Positions 27,708-37,134 of a stretch of 64,000 nt of DNA are shown here, one piece after another. The first letter of the stretch is position 1, and the number at the start of each line of letters is the position of its first letter. Made by a program: the position numbers and the translations under genes. The stretch comes from Arthrobacter sp. ATA002 (GTDB lineage: Bacteria > Actinomycetota > Actinomycetes > Actinomycetales > Micrococcaceae). The notes beneath the pieces are model-generated. The model was not told the DNA's origin. It was given only the letters and a program-made list of their open reading frames with translations, and searched no databases. The stretch is from contig NZ_CP114015.1 in NCBI RefSeq assembly GCF_026898095.1, positions 2,294,001 to 2,358,000 of the forward strand. The letters run 5' to 3'.

Positions 27708-28459
27708 GACACGAACGGGGCTCCGCCGGGACGGCTTCGGTGGAACTCACTCTTCCCGGACGGCCGCCCGGGCGAGAGCCTCCCGCCTCCCGCGCCGGCA
27801 CCTAACCCGCGCTGCACCCGCGCCCGCAGGAGCGCGGCGCCGGGCCCGGTGAGCTGGTGCAGGTAGGCGGCGCGACCCGCAATGCTCATGACGAGGGCGA
27901 GGATCGGCCCCGTAACGAGCAGCCCGTAGCCGGCCGTGAACCGTGCGTCGGTGGCGCGCAGCTGCAGGCCGTCCGTATAGGACCGGCTGGGAACGGTGAA
28001 GTCCCGTGCGGCAAAGAATTCGGCCACCGGGGCCAGCGCTTCCAGGTCCGGAGTCCGCGGCAAACCCAGCGGCTGGCGGATGTCCTGGGCGTGGACCACG
28101 ACCTCTCCGAGGTAGGCGGCCGTGTGGGATGAGGGGGCGGCAGTGCTGTCGATGACTTCGCGGAAGCGGGCGAGGGTCTGGTCCGGGGTGCGGCCAAGGT
28201 GCTCGGCAAGGCGCCGCTGGTTGTGCACGTCGGGGCGGAAGCGGGCGGCAACCATGCTTTGCAGCCACTGCCGCTGGTTCAGGCTGGCTGCAGCGGTGAG
28301 ATGGGCAAGGACCTGTTCCACATTCCACTGCCCGCAGAGGGTTCCGTGCTGCCACTGCTCATTGGACAAACTGGAGAGATCCTCGGCCAGCCGCGCCCGT
28401 TCCGTGTGGACTAAGGCCCACAGGGTTGCCATCTCACTGCTGCTCTTCATTTCGGCCAC
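27704..28459 (-). CDS. Mycothiol-dependent maleylpyruvate isomerase family protein
   Basis: The product has 251 residues with a DinB-like four-helix bundle: LVHTERARLAEDLSSLSNEQ, GQWNVEQVLAHLTAAASLN (metal histidine) and AYLGEVVVHAQDIRQPLGLP (second histidine pair region). This is the TIGR03083/MDMPI N-terminal pattern, whose members use mycothiol as cofactor or thiol donor. The C-terminal 40 residues are glycine/arginine-rich and unconserved. Several in-frame ATGs exist near the start (28459, 28450, 28432). The substrate is unknown; no maleylpyruvate pathway genes adjoin. Confidence 0.75.
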   Translation of the reverse strand: MAEMKSSSEMATLWALVHTERARLAEDLSSLSNEQWQHGTLCGQWNVEQVLAHLTAAASLNQRQWLQSMVAARFRPDVHNQRRLAEHLGRTPDQTLARFREVIDSTAAPSSHTAAYLGEVVVHAQDIRQPLGLPRTPDLEALAPVAEFFAARDFTVPSRSYTDGLQLRATDARFTAGYGLLVTGPILALVMSIAGRAAYLHQLTGPGAALLRARVQRGLGAGAGGGRLSPGRPSGKSEFHRSRPGGAPFVS

Positions 28460-28649
28460 TGTCCTGTCCCACTGCTCTGTCCCGAGGTGCCTTCATGCGC
28501 CCGCGTTTCCACTCCGCTACTGGATTGGAGACGCTCAGGCTACCGCCGGCCGGCGGCAGCCGCCACGGTGTCCGGCGGATTGGACGCCCTTCTCAGCGCG
28601 GTGGCTGGGAGACACGGCCCTCCTGGGTTAGGCGGCTGCGTCCAGTAGC

Positions 28650-29819
28650 ATGACGCAGATGGGGAACTCCGCGCATCGTCTGCGCCCGCTGCTGCTTCCG
28701 GCCACCGTCGCCGTCCTGTGGATCCTGCCGGCGCTGGCCAGGAACCTGCTGTTGGCCTCCGGTCCGTTGGCCGGCGCATCGTCGCTGGTCACGCTGGTCT
28801 TCCCCGATACACTTCCCGAGCGCCTGAGGTACGTGCTGGACGGTACCGGCTTCACAGTCGTGGCAGGCCTCGCGGCGCTGGCCGTCGCGGCTTTTTCTGC
28901 CGTGCTGCTCCCTTCCGCCGGCCGGGACGCCGGCGCCTCCCGGCGCACCGCTTTCCTCGCCGGCTGGGCCTGCATCATCCTGGCATCCGTTGCCGGTTCC
29001 GCTGTCCTCGGTGCCGGTCTGGTCCTGGCGGAATGGCCGCCGGCACGGAAAATTTACCTCTTTGAGTCCCTGACGCCTTTGCTGCTGGCCGGAGCCTATT
29101 GGGGTGTCGCTTGGGGCTGGCTGCCCGCCCTGCTGTCCGCGGGGTCTGCGGGCCGGCGCCGTTCCCCGGCTCTTCCCGGTTCCCCGGCCCGCCCTCAGCG
29201 CGAGGGCAGCTTTGCGCGTCCGTGGTTCGGGCCGCTGGGCGTCTTCACCGCTGCGTCCGTTGCCCTGCTGATCCTTTCGCCCATGCTTGCGGCGGCCCCG
29301 CAGGCAATGACCGAGCCCGAAGTGGTGCCGACGCAGGAACCCGTGGTGTACGGCGCCGAACCGGTAGGCCCGTCGCTGGCGCCGCCGGACCCGCAGTGGT
29401 GTACCGGAGAAGAGGTGCTGGCGGGCGTGGACGGGTGGGACGCAGCCACCGGGCACCGCGGGGCCCGCCTGACCGTCACGAACACCGGAGACCGGGCCTG
29501 CGTCGTCCAGGACTACCCGGATCTGGCGTTCGAGAACACCGAAGGATGGGTCATGAACATTACCGCGGTGCACGGCGGATCCTTCATGACCCAAGACACC
29601 GCCGCCGGGCCCGTCATCCTCGAGCCGGGGCAGGCGGCCTCCGCCGAAATCGGCTGGAACGGGACCGCAGGAGCGGGCATGGCCCGGGTGGGCACCCTCT
29701 TGCTAGCGCCCTTTGCGGGGAGCCTCCGCCAGGACCTGGAGGTGGATATCGATCTGACGGAACCGGGGTTCCTCACAGTAACGCGATGGACTGCGGCTGA
29801 GTCCCAGTCCCCGGGCTGA
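28650..29819 (+). CDS. Membrane protein with extracytoplasmic DUF4232 domain
   Basis: The product has 389 residues. Five hydrophobic segments (for example LLLPATVAVLWILPALARN, VVAGLAALAVAAFSAVLL, AGWACIILASVAGSAVLG, LTPLLLAGAYWGVAWGWLP, LGVFTAASVALLILSPML) precede a C-terminal domain with WCTGEEVLAG, RLTVTNTGDRACVVQDYPDL and EPGQAASAEIGWNG, the DUF4232 pattern with its two cysteines, probably disulfide-bonded outside the membrane. Only two bases separate it from the convergent IclR gene, and no terminator was seen there. Function unknown. Confidence 0.75.
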   Translation: MTQMGNSAHRLRPLLLPATVAVLWILPALARNLLLASGPLAGASSLVTLVFPDTLPERLRYVLDGTGFTVVAGLAALAVAAFSAVLLPSAGRDAGASRRTAFLAGWACIILASVAGSAVLGAGLVLAEWPPARKIYLFESLTPLLLAGAYWGVAWGWLPALLSAGSAGRRRSPALPGSPARPQREGSFARPWFGPLGVFTAASVALLILSPMLAAAPQAMTEPEVVPTQEPVVYGAEPVGPSLAPPDPQWCTGEEVLAGVDGWDAATGHRGARLTVTNTGDRACVVQDYPDLAFENTEGWVMNITAVHGGSFMTQDTAAGPVILEPGQAASAEIGWNGTAGAGMARVGTLLLAPFAGSLRQDLEVDIDLTEPGFLTVTRWTAAESQSPG

Positions 29820-29821
29820 CG

Positions 29822-30538
29822 CTACCGCAGCAGCTGCTCGAGGGCGGCCGCCGACTCCTTCACCCGCGCCCCGAGTGTTTCAGCCGGAACGTCGCTGGTC
29901 ACGTACACGACGGCGAGGGCAGCCGGCAGCTGTCCGTGAACGCGGACCGGGACGGCCACCGAGCTGACGCCCGGAAGGACCTCGTCGCGGCTGACCGCGA
30001 ATCCGGTCCGGGCGGCGGTCCGCGATTCCGCCCGGTACGGCTCCCCCGGTGCCAGCTGCTCCCACTGCGCTTCCGTCACGGCCGATTGAATCGCGATTCC
30101 CGTTGCTCCGGCGGCAAATGAATGCCGGGTTCCGGGGCGTTGAACAATCGTCCCTTCGCCGCGGGGCGGCTCCACCGACACCAGGGTCACGCACTGGCGC
30201 CGGTCCCACACGGCAATAAACGCCGTCATCTGCAGTTCCGCGGACAGAACGGTGAGTTCGGGAACGGCGGCGGTCTGCAGCCGGTGGGCTACCCCGCGTG
30301 CCAGCGCCGCCATCGCGGGACCAATGGAAAACTTGCCGGCGTCATCCCGGTATACGAGAGAATGGTCCTCCAGCGTGCGCAGGATCCGATACGCGTTGGA
30401 CCGGTGCACCTCCAGGGCCTGCGCAATTTCGGCGATGCTAAGGCCCGCGGCGGAATCGGCCAGGACCTCCAGGGCCCGGATGCCGCGGGAAAGGGTCTGG
30501 CTGGTGGACGCGGCCACCGTCTGCTTCACCGCGTTCAC
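29822..30538 (-). CDS. IclR-family transcriptional regulator
   Basis: The product has 238 residues. The winged-helix domain is at 15-75: RGIRALEVLADSAAGLSIAE, IAQALEVHRSNAYRILRTLE. The effector domain shows RPGTRHSFAAGATGIAIQSA and GFAVSRDEVLPGVSSVAVPV. IclR proteins of this kind control aromatic catabolism genes. It overlaps the monooxygenase gene by four bases (30535-30538), so both are transcribed from the same promoter, which carries tandem palindromes at 32486-32522; autoregulation is therefore likely. Confidence 0.9.
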   Translation of the reverse strand: MNAVKQTVAASTSQTLSRGIRALEVLADSAAGLSIAEIAQALEVHRSNAYRILRTLEDHSLVYRDDAGKFSIGPAMAALARGVAHRLQTAAVPELTVLSAELQMTAFIAVWDRRQCVTLVSVEPPRGEGTIVQRPGTRHSFAAGATGIAIQSAVTEAQWEQLAPGEPYRAESRTAARTGFAVSRDEVLPGVSSVAVPVRVHGQLPAALAVVYVTSDVPAETLGARVKESAAALEQLLR

Positions 30539-32448
30539 ACGGTGTCTACCCGGCGGCCGGACAGCAGCGGCGCAAAGAAGGCCGCCAGTTCCGCCGTGGC
30601 CGTCAGCGGCAGGACGTTGGCCACATACTGGTCCGGACGGACCACGACGACGACGCCGGAGCGGTCGAGTCCGCGCGCATCGAAGATGTCCGTGGCCGGA
30701 TCGGTGCCGAACACCTTCGCGAGATCAGTGAGCCCGAATGGCCCGACCTTCGGCTTGAATGCCTGCGGCGCGGCTCCGATGTCGATGCCTGTGTGATCCT
30801 GCTGGTAGATGACCCTCACATCGAACCAGGCGTCGCGGTCCTCGCCCTCCGGGGTTGCTGCCAGCGGCGAGTCCGGTGCGGTCGTGAGCCACTCGGCAAG
30901 ATCGGCGGTCGGTGACGGTTCTCCCGCCCGGGCCGGATCGGCGAATACGTAGATCCGCCAGCGGCCGTCCGCCTTCGCCAGATGCCCGAGCTGGACCGGA
31001 TTGGCATCACTCACACGCGTCACCGGCGCTGATTTGAAGCGCTTGCCGATGGGGAATCCCGAGGCCAGGTCCTGGTGGGCGGAATCCGCGATGAGCATCG
31101 ACGGCGTGTACTGCGTCATGAAGCCCGCCGGGAACTCGGCGGTGCGTACGTAGAAGTCCTCCAGATCCGAGGGGTTCTCGAACTCCTCGGGCTTCTTCGC
31201 CATCAGGGTGGACCATTCCTTATCGAAATCGATGAGGTTCTTCGCGACCACCTGGCGCTCGGCAGAGTAGGTGGCGAGCAGGCTCTCCGGGCTGCGTCCG
31301 TCCAGCACGTGGCCGAGTTTCCACGCGATGTTGAACCCGTCCTGCATGGACACGTTCATCCCTTGTCCGGCCTTGGCACTGTGGGTGTGGCAGGCATCGC
31401 CGGTGATGAACACCCGAGGGGTGCGGGTGCCGACGTCGGCGGGCAGCACGTCGTCGAACCGGTCGGTGAGCCGGTGGCCCACTTCGTACACGCTGTGCCA
31501 GGCCACATTGCGGACATCCAGCGTGTAGGGGTGCAGGATGCTGTTGGCCGTGGCGATGATCTGGTCGATGGTGGTTTTGCGGACCGCACCGTTGTCATCC
31601 TCGGGGACCACTCCCAGATCCACGTACATGCGGAACAGGTGCCCGCCTTCGCGCGGGATGAGCAGGATGCTGCCGCCGTCGGAGGACTGGATGGCGCACT
31701 TGGTGCGAATATCCGGGAAGTCGGTGTTGGCGAGGACATCCATGACGCCCCACGCGTGGTTGGCGGCGTCGCCGGCCAGGGTGCAGCCGATGGCGGCACG
31801 GACCCGGCTGCGGGCGCCGTCGGCCCCCACCACGTACTTGGCCTTCACGGTGCGCTCGGAACCTTCCAGGGGCCCTGCCGTGTGCACCAGGGTCACGGTC
31901 ACCGGGTACTCGGCGTCGTCGTCGACTTCCAGGCCCCGGAACTCAAAGCCGTAGTCGGGAGTCATCCGGGTGGGCGAATACGCCATGTACCGCGTGAAGT
32001 AATCCAGCACGCGGGCCTGGTTGACAATCAGGTGCGGGAATTCGCTGATGCCGCCTTCGTCGTCGAGCGCCCGCCCTGACCGGACGATGTTCTCCGGCTG
32101 CTCCGGGTCCGGGCGCCAGAAGGCCATTTCGGTGATCCGGTAGGCCTCGGCCGTGATTTCCTCGGCGAACCCGAAAGCCTGGAAGGTCTCCACACTGCGG
32201 GCCTGGATGCCGTCAGCCTGGCCGATGGCAAGGCGGCCGCCGCGGCGTTCCACGATGCGGGTGGTGACGTTGGGGAACTGGGACAGCTGGGCTGCGGCCA
32301 GCATGCCCGCCGGTCCGGAACCCACGATGAGGACGTCCACCTCCTCCGGCAACTCGTCGGGGCGGTTGATGCCGACGCCGGCCGCCGGCTCGATGCGCGG
32401 GTCTCCGGATACGTAGCCGTGGTGGTGAAACTGCACGGTTGTCCTCAC
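30535..32448 (-). CDS. FAD-dependent aromatic hydroxylase, 3-hydroxybenzoate 4-monooxygenase-like
   Basis: The product has 637 residues, close to the 3-hydroxybenzoate 4-monooxygenase of Comamonas (about 640). The FAD motif is VDVLIVGSGPAGMLAAAQLS (residues 38-57); YVVGADGARSRVRAAIG is the second FAD/NADPH motif and PRVFITGDACHTHSAKAGQG the GD motif that binds the ribityl chain. NMSVSMQDG-like NVSMQDGFNIAWKLGHVLDG follows, and a thioredoxin-like C-terminal domain ends GVVVVVRPDQYVANVLPL. It would hydroxylate a meta-hydroxylated aromatic acid to a catechol-type product; phenol 2-monooxygenase activity is the alternative. Ring-cleavage genes are not in the window. The ATG at 32448 begins just after the operator region. 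Confidence 0.88.
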   Translation of the reverse strand: MRTTVQFHHHGYVSGDPRIEPAAGVGINRPDELPEEVDVLIVGSGPAGMLAAAQLSQFPNVTTRIVERRGGRLAIGQADGIQARSVETFQAFGFAEEITAEAYRITEMAFWRPDPEQPENIVRSGRALDDEGGISEFPHLIVNQARVLDYFTRYMAYSPTRMTPDYGFEFRGLEVDDDAEYPVTVTLVHTAGPLEGSERTVKAKYVVGADGARSRVRAAIGCTLAGDAANHAWGVMDVLANTDFPDIRTKCAIQSSDGGSILLIPREGGHLFRMYVDLGVVPEDDNGAVRKTTIDQIIATANSILHPYTLDVRNVAWHSVYEVGHRLTDRFDDVLPADVGTRTPRVFITGDACHTHSAKAGQGMNVSMQDGFNIAWKLGHVLDGRSPESLLATYSAERQVVAKNLIDFDKEWSTLMAKKPEEFENPSDLEDFYVRTAEFPAGFMTQYTPSMLIADSAHQDLASGFPIGKRFKSAPVTRVSDANPVQLGHLAKADGRWRIYVFADPARAGEPSPTADLAEWLTTAPDSPLAATPEGEDRDAWFDVRVIYQQDHTGIDIGAAPQAFKPKVGPFGLTDLAKVFGTDPATDIFDARGLDRSGVVVVVRPDQYVANVLPLTATAELAAFFAPLLSGRRVDTV

Positions 32449-32485
32449 TTCGTTGTGTTCTCTGTCGTCCGTGCAACGCCCTATC

Positions 32486-32522
32486 TGTTCGATAATTGAA
32501 CACCATGTTCGATAGTCGAATG
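32486..32522. promoter_or_regulatory. Tandem IclR-type operator
   Basis: Two palindromes with 20-base spacing lie upstream of the monooxygenase gene: TGTTCGATAATTGAACA (32486-32502) and TGTTCGATAGTCGAATG (32506-32522). Both contain GTTCGATA, as in the GTTCGATAATCGCAC sites bound by the IclR-family regulators PobR/PcaU. The matching regulator is encoded at the end of the same operon. Confidence 0.8.
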
Positions 32523-32826
32523 CACGTGGTGTAAGCAGACTACTCGACGCATGACGCAGCTCACAATTAGCAATGCTTAGGGGTCCTCATTTGAACTTGC
32601 GGGATAGCACCCGGTGAAGGATCTGGGCACCTCGATGGCGGCGAACCCGTTTATCCGCCCCACCGGCTCCCCGGCGGAAGATCACATGCGCACGGTCATG
32701 GAGGGGTACGTCGCAAGCGGCGCCACTTCCAACAAACGCACCCGTCCCGGCAACAGGATTTTGCGCCTTACTTGGCACTATGCTCTCGCAGGAAAATGTT
32801 TCTTTAGACGATCGCTCTGAAATAGT
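32523..32826. other. Stretch without an intact gene
   Basis: This lies between the operator and the sigma-factor remnant. A plus-strand frame at 32614-32820 (with MAANPFIRPTGSPAEDHMRT) looks protein-like by codon use but its family was not recognised; it may be the tail of a lost gene. Nothing else was seen. Confidence 0.35.
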
Positions 32827-33039
32827 GTGAATACCCTTATTGGCCGTCACGACCGTGTTTACCGTTATCTTCGCGGTCGAACGGATAACGCAGCCGCCGG
32901 CGGTGTTGTCTTGGCGGCGCGGATGATTTGGCACCTCGTGCTCGCGCGGCTTCTGCCGCTTCCACTCATCATCGGTATTGTTCTGCTTTCACTAAGTTGG
33001 TCGCCCTATGGCTTCCGTTTAGGAGGGGCCAAGTACTGA
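32827..33039 (+). pseudogene. ECF sigma factor remnant fused to a hydrophobic tail
   Basis: The frame opens GRHDRVYRYLRGRTDNAA, nearly the same as CHDRVYRYFRRRTDNATT in the ECF sigma factor at 38350-38922, and the DNA is close to identical over about 45 bases. After that the sequence degenerates (MIWHL where the intact gene has RITWE) and turns into a membrane-like tail (LPLIIGIVLLSLSW). It is a broken duplicate of sigma region 2, in opposite orientation to the intact gene 5.5 kb away. Confidence 0.6.
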
Positions 33040-33161
33040 AAGAAGAGGTGGCAAAGGTTCAGAGGCCCCCATAAGCGTGGACGTGGTAATCCTGGTCCGG
33101 GCGCTTACTGAATTGTCGTTAGGATTGGCTGGTTCGCACCCAAATACCCGGGATTGAGTCC

Positions 33162-35707
33162 ATGAGCCGCAAAAGTAAACAGCTGATCCGTTCCCATAAC
33201 AGGCCGGACTTCGGCCTCCCTTGGATTCCGATTTTTCTCGGGGTTGTCACCTTGGTTATCGGAATGACCGGGGTCGTGGTCACCACGATGCAGCCGCGCT
33301 CCGAGGTCCGGATCGTTGTTGAGGGCCAGCACCCGTGGAATATTTCCCAGGAAACGGTCGAGGCCGCACTTGATGAACCCGTCGCTTCATGGCGGCCACT
33401 TACCCTCGTGGTCACCGACCGGACATTAAGTCTTGAGGAACAGCAGGGGAACCTCGCTCCAGGCACCGATATCCTGCTGAGCACTAAGCTGCCGGAGCCC
33501 AGCAAGGACCGTGCCCGCTATGACACGATCAGGCAGACCCAGGCCCTCGACAAAGTGGGAATCCGCCCTGTCTTCGAAGATCCGGCCCAAGACCTCGTTG
33601 CCGGTCAGGACGTCCACGATGCGTACCAGGTTAATGTTGGGCTGGGCCATGGCCCGTTGGCAGTGGTCGCCGCGGCACAAGAAGCGTCCCTGCAGCTCTC
33701 CGACGGGCCGGAGCAATCATTCTGGCCATGGCTCATGGGCACCATCCTGGGGTTGGTACTGACCGCGTTTGCCATGTCCCAGGCTCTGCGGCACCGCTCT
33801 AACTGGGAGGCCCGCTTTCGTCGGCTTACAGCCGCTCAAAGACGTCTGGCAGGGGTGGTCCTGGATCTTGAGGCTCTCGAGGTGACCTATCTGGCCATCG
33901 ATCCGGAGCAACGCCCCCGGGGTTCACCGCCGCCTGGACCAAGGTGCGTGACGCGTCTTTGGATTTGGCCCGCATGGAGAAAAAAGTCGTCGCAGCGGTG
34001 TGTGCGCGCGCCAGCGGCATGACATCGAAGACCGCTCGGGAGGTTGAAAGGTTCGAGTCCCAGGTGTCGGACTTGGTGGCATCGGCCGATGCAGTGATGG
34101 GTGCCGGCGCCGTCATCGGACCCTCCGGCAGTGGCGAAAACACTCTCCAGCGGCTCGCCGCGCCGCTAACGTTCGCCACCAGGGAACTGTTAACGCGCCT
34201 GCGCGCCGCCCCCAACGGTGCCGTCGAGCCCCGGATCATCATGGACCTCGAATCCGCGCTGGACGCACTGCTTGAGGCCAGCACCGGCGAGACGGCTGGA
34301 GCCGAACCTGCCGTACGCAGGTGGGAGCGCGCGGAGCGCGGACTCAAACGCCAAGCGAGTGCCCTCTCGCGGCAGTTGCGCCGCACCTTGCCCCGGCGGA
34401 AGCTGCGCCGCCTGGCGGAGCGGCGTCCTTCTGTGATCCAGCGGCCCACCGAGGACCTGAGCGTGTTGCGCACAAGCCTTGGGCTGACCCCCCAGGGTTC
34501 AAGGCGTTCCCTGAATGCGCTGGACGCGGCGAATGCCATGGCCGGCGAAGTGTTCGGCAGCCTCCCCGAATTCGATGACGCGCCGGAACAGGCACGGCGC
34601 AAGGTCCCGGTGAGTCCAAAACTTCGCAAGGGCATCGGCACCGGCGCCATGGTGCTGGCCGGAATCATCCTGGCGTTCGCCGCGCTCTTCCTGAGCTTGA
34701 TGGTCGTTTTCACTATCGATGATGCTTCCGGAAATTTGCCGACCGGAAGCCGGCCGCTGCAGGCGTTGAGCTTCGAGCCGGATGACAGCAAGTTCGATGT
34801 GGAAGAAATCCGCCGTAATCTACAGGACAATTACCTTGAGGACCTCGAAGTGACGGTAGTTGTCGGGGACGCGGAGGATGACCTGCAACTCAGCAGGGAT
34901 TATGAGGTGAACGCCGGGAAGTATGACCCGCAGGACCCTTTGGCGGCCTCGCGCGTCGACGCCAACCTGCTGCTGGAAACCATGTGGAAGCTCAAGGCCG
35001 AATACCCCCACTTGGTTGACGGGAGCACCGGGGAACTGCTCCCCGGGCAAGCGGTGGTGCCCGTATATTTCTTCGATAACGGGTACACGACGGTGCCCGC
35101 GTGGATGACGTCGGCGGTCTACTCTGGCGATGCGCGCCGGATGAGCGCGTTCAACTGGGATACCAGTGAATTCTTCATTGGTGAGCCTGAGGAATCGGTG
35201 TCCTATCCTCTGGAGCAATTTGCGAAAGGGCAACAGTGGAATGGCAACGCTTGGGAGATTGAAGACTCGGACGCCCTGATCCTGTTCCTGTTCCCAATCT
35301 TTGGGATTGTCCTGTTCATCGGTTATCAGGTGCTGCGCTACGGCGGCAGCATGTCCATGCGTCTGGGCCGCTTCGGCAAGGACGCTGCCAGGTTGCGCAC
35401 CGTCCGCAAGGAGCTGGAGGCATTGACCCTGGGGTTGGACGATTCTCGGCTCAACGCGGTGTTCATGTTTGATCGCGGTTCGGCGCCGCTGGCGGCCAAC
35501 AGCGACCAGCGGCTCTTCGAAAGTGCGCTGGCCGTGGCCTGGCGGATGGCCGAGGAGCTCGCGTCCCGGCCGTTGGCCCAGCGTCTCGGCCCGGATTACA
35601 CGGACCAGATCCGCAGGTTCGAATACCTGGTCTCGGTGCTCTCGGTTCGCGATTCCGATGTTGCCCGGCGTGCCCAGGCCCTGCTCGACGCCGAACGCGA
35701 GGCCTAG
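33162..35707 (+). pseudogene. Large DUF5129-like membrane protein, frameshifted
   Basis: The repaired product has 848 residues. It begins with a membrane helix (WIPIFLGVVTLVIGMTGVVV) and an extracytoplasmic domain of TPM-like character (VEAALDEPVASWRPLTLVVT, HDAYQVNVGLGHGPLAVVAA), then a second helix (FWPWLMGTILGLVLTAFAMS), a long cytoplasmic charged coiled region, two more helices (MVLAGIILAFAALFLSLMVV, LILFLFPIFGIVLFIGYQVL) and a cytoplasmic tail. One G is missing in the GGGG at 33919-33922: upstream PEQRPRG, downstream FTAAWTKVRDASLDLARMEK. I assign DUF5129 from the general layout; certainty is moderate. It appears monocistronic. Confidence 0.6.
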
Positions 35708-35772
35708 AACGGAGCTAACCCCGTGGGTTCCAGCCTCGTCCGGCCGGCTATGGCGTGTGCGATTCGGTGATT

Positions 35773-36084
35773 TTACTGACTGGCACCCTTGGAGTCCTTT
35801 GAGCCCGCCACCTGGTCCAGAACCAGGGAGCCCACGGCCGCGATAACCGCCATCACATGCCGCGGCCGATCCACCCCGTGCCGGACCAACCATGTTTCGA
35901 GCCGCTCAAACAGCGCCAGGCTCACTGCCAAGACCCCGCTCACGGTGACGCGGGCCGTAGCCACCAGAGCGGCCAATCCGATTAGCGGCAGCCTTACCGG
36001 CGCGGCGTCACGCACGTAGGAAGGACGGGGCGCGGTGTCCGCTGCACCGTCGTCGGACCTGTCAGTTTCCGAAGTCGACTGCAC
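35773..36084 (-). CDS. Small membrane-associated protein starting inside a dispersed repeat
   Basis: The product has up to 103 residues: a polar N-terminus (MQSTSETDRSDDGAADT), a hydrophobic pair (PLIGLAALVATARVTVSGVLAVSLALF) and an amphipathic end (HVMAVIAAVGSLVLDQVAG). The GTG at 36084 lies within the repeat at 36055-36121, so the natural start may have been replaced when that repeat arrived; GTG 36015 is the next choice. It converges on the DUF5129-like gene. Family unknown. Confidence 0.4.
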   Translation of the reverse strand: MQSTSETDRSDDGAADTAPRPSYVRDAAPVRLPLIGLAALVATARVTVSGVLAVSLALFERLETWLVRHGVDRPRHVMAVIAAVGSLVLDQVAGSKDSKGASQ

Positions 36085-36121
36085 AGAATGTCCAAAGTCG
36101 TCTGCACAGCCCGCCCGTTGG
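36055..36121 (-). repeat. Dispersed repeat with paired TGTGCAGWCGACTT, copy 2 (inverted)
   Basis: Read on the minus strand: GATCCCCAACGGGCGGG, then TGTGCAGACGACTT and TGTGCAGTCGACTT spaced 23 bases, then CGGAAACTGACAG. It matches 6152-6213 with a few substitutions and is in opposite orientation. It runs into the 5' end of the gene at 35773-36084. Confidence 0.65.
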
Positions 36122-36136
36122 GGATCCCCCTGTGGA

Positions 36137-36149
36137 CGGCGAGGGATCC
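36137..36149 (+). repeat. Intergenic motif CGGYGAGGGATCC, copy A
   Basis: CGGCGAGGGATCC, 18 bases downstream of the MFS remnant's stop. One of six good copies in gene ends between 36 and 58 kb. Confidence 0.5.
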
Positions 36150-36166
36150 GTTAGTGTGCGATCAGG

Positions 36167-37050
36167 TCAGGTCAGGGCTTCTTCGTCGGTGAGTTGATCG
36201 TTCTCGACGTTTGCGTTTCGGAACTTGGAGAACAGCAGCATCGAGGCTGACAGCAACATGACTCCGGCGGCGGCCCAGAGGGCGATGGAGGAACTTGTGA
36301 TGGTGGCAACGAACCCTCCGAGGGGTGCGCCAAGGACGATCATTCCCCGGTTCATCGAGCGTTTGGTGGCACTCATTCTTGCGATGAGTTTGTCTGGCGT
36401 TACAGCCTGCCAATAACCCATCTCCAGAGGGCCCTCAACGCCCATCGACATCCAGAAAAGGAACTGTCCCCCCACAGCGACGGCGAACGCGGCCCAGAGC
36501 GGCGTCGGCCAGTCAGCAGGCGATCCATAGGCCTGATCAGTCAGTGGACCGTATGCGACAGCCACCAGCGGAGAGAAGGCGATCAGCGCCAGCGCTACCG
36601 GTTGGATGAGTCGGGCAGTGACCATCGTTCTACCGGTACCCCACCTCTGCCCGATACGTATCGAGATGAGGGTTCCCACGACAGAACCGATTCCTGCACC
36701 AGTGAGAACCAGGCCAAGTCCGAGCGCACCGATCCTCAGGTCATCCAATACCAACGCCGGAAGGACTGCCCCCATCATCGCGGAGCCGATAAACCAGGCG
36801 TGACTGGACCAAGCTAATGGTCCGAGCCGAGGGTGGCGGTAGATCCAGCGCAAACCCTCGCCGACCTTGCGACGCACGGAACCTTCCGTGCGCAAGGGGG
36901 GCTTATCAGTCGCGGCGTGTTTCAGGGACAGCAGTACCACTCCGGAAACGAAGTGAGTTGTTGCACCGAGAAGGAGAGCGAAAGGTGCCGTTACCAAGGC
37001 GACCAAACCGCCGGCTACTGCACTTCCCGTAGAGGGTCGACTTTCCAGCG
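36167..37050 (-). pseudogene. MFS transporter, C-terminal part only
   Basis: About 290 residues with seven hydrophobic segments are present (LVALVTAPFALLLGATTHFV, WFIGSAMMGAVLPALVL, LGLGLVLTGAGIGSVVGTLI, LWAAFAVAVGGQFLFWMSMG, SIALWAAAGVMLLSASMLLF), including PDKLIARMSATKRSMNRG of the macrolide-efflux-like MFS group. The first five or six helices are missing. At the 5' side the sequence runs directly into a P-loop gene start, so a deletion fused two genes near 37030. The fragment has no proper start codon of its own. Confidence 0.75.
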
Positions 37051-37082
37051 CCAACGGTTCCATTCACGAACATTGCGTCCAT
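37028..37082 (-). pseudogene. P-loop NTPase/kinase N-terminal remnant
   Basis: From the ATG at 37082 the frame reads MDAMFVNGTVGAGKSTLYGK, a complete first strand and Walker A motif, as in small AAA/shikimate-kinase-like proteins. Within a few codons it meets the MFS fragment in a different frame. So this gene lost everything after the P-loop. Confidence 0.6.
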
Positions 37083-37134
37083 GACCCGATCGTCTCAGGG
37101 ATTGCAGGAACTTTGCCTGACGCAGCGCCCGTAA

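Noticed and set aside
31075..32079. 334-codon plus-strand frame inside the monooxygenase gene
   Set aside because: Antisense to FAD motifs; histidine/glycine/valine-biased composition typical of shadow frames.
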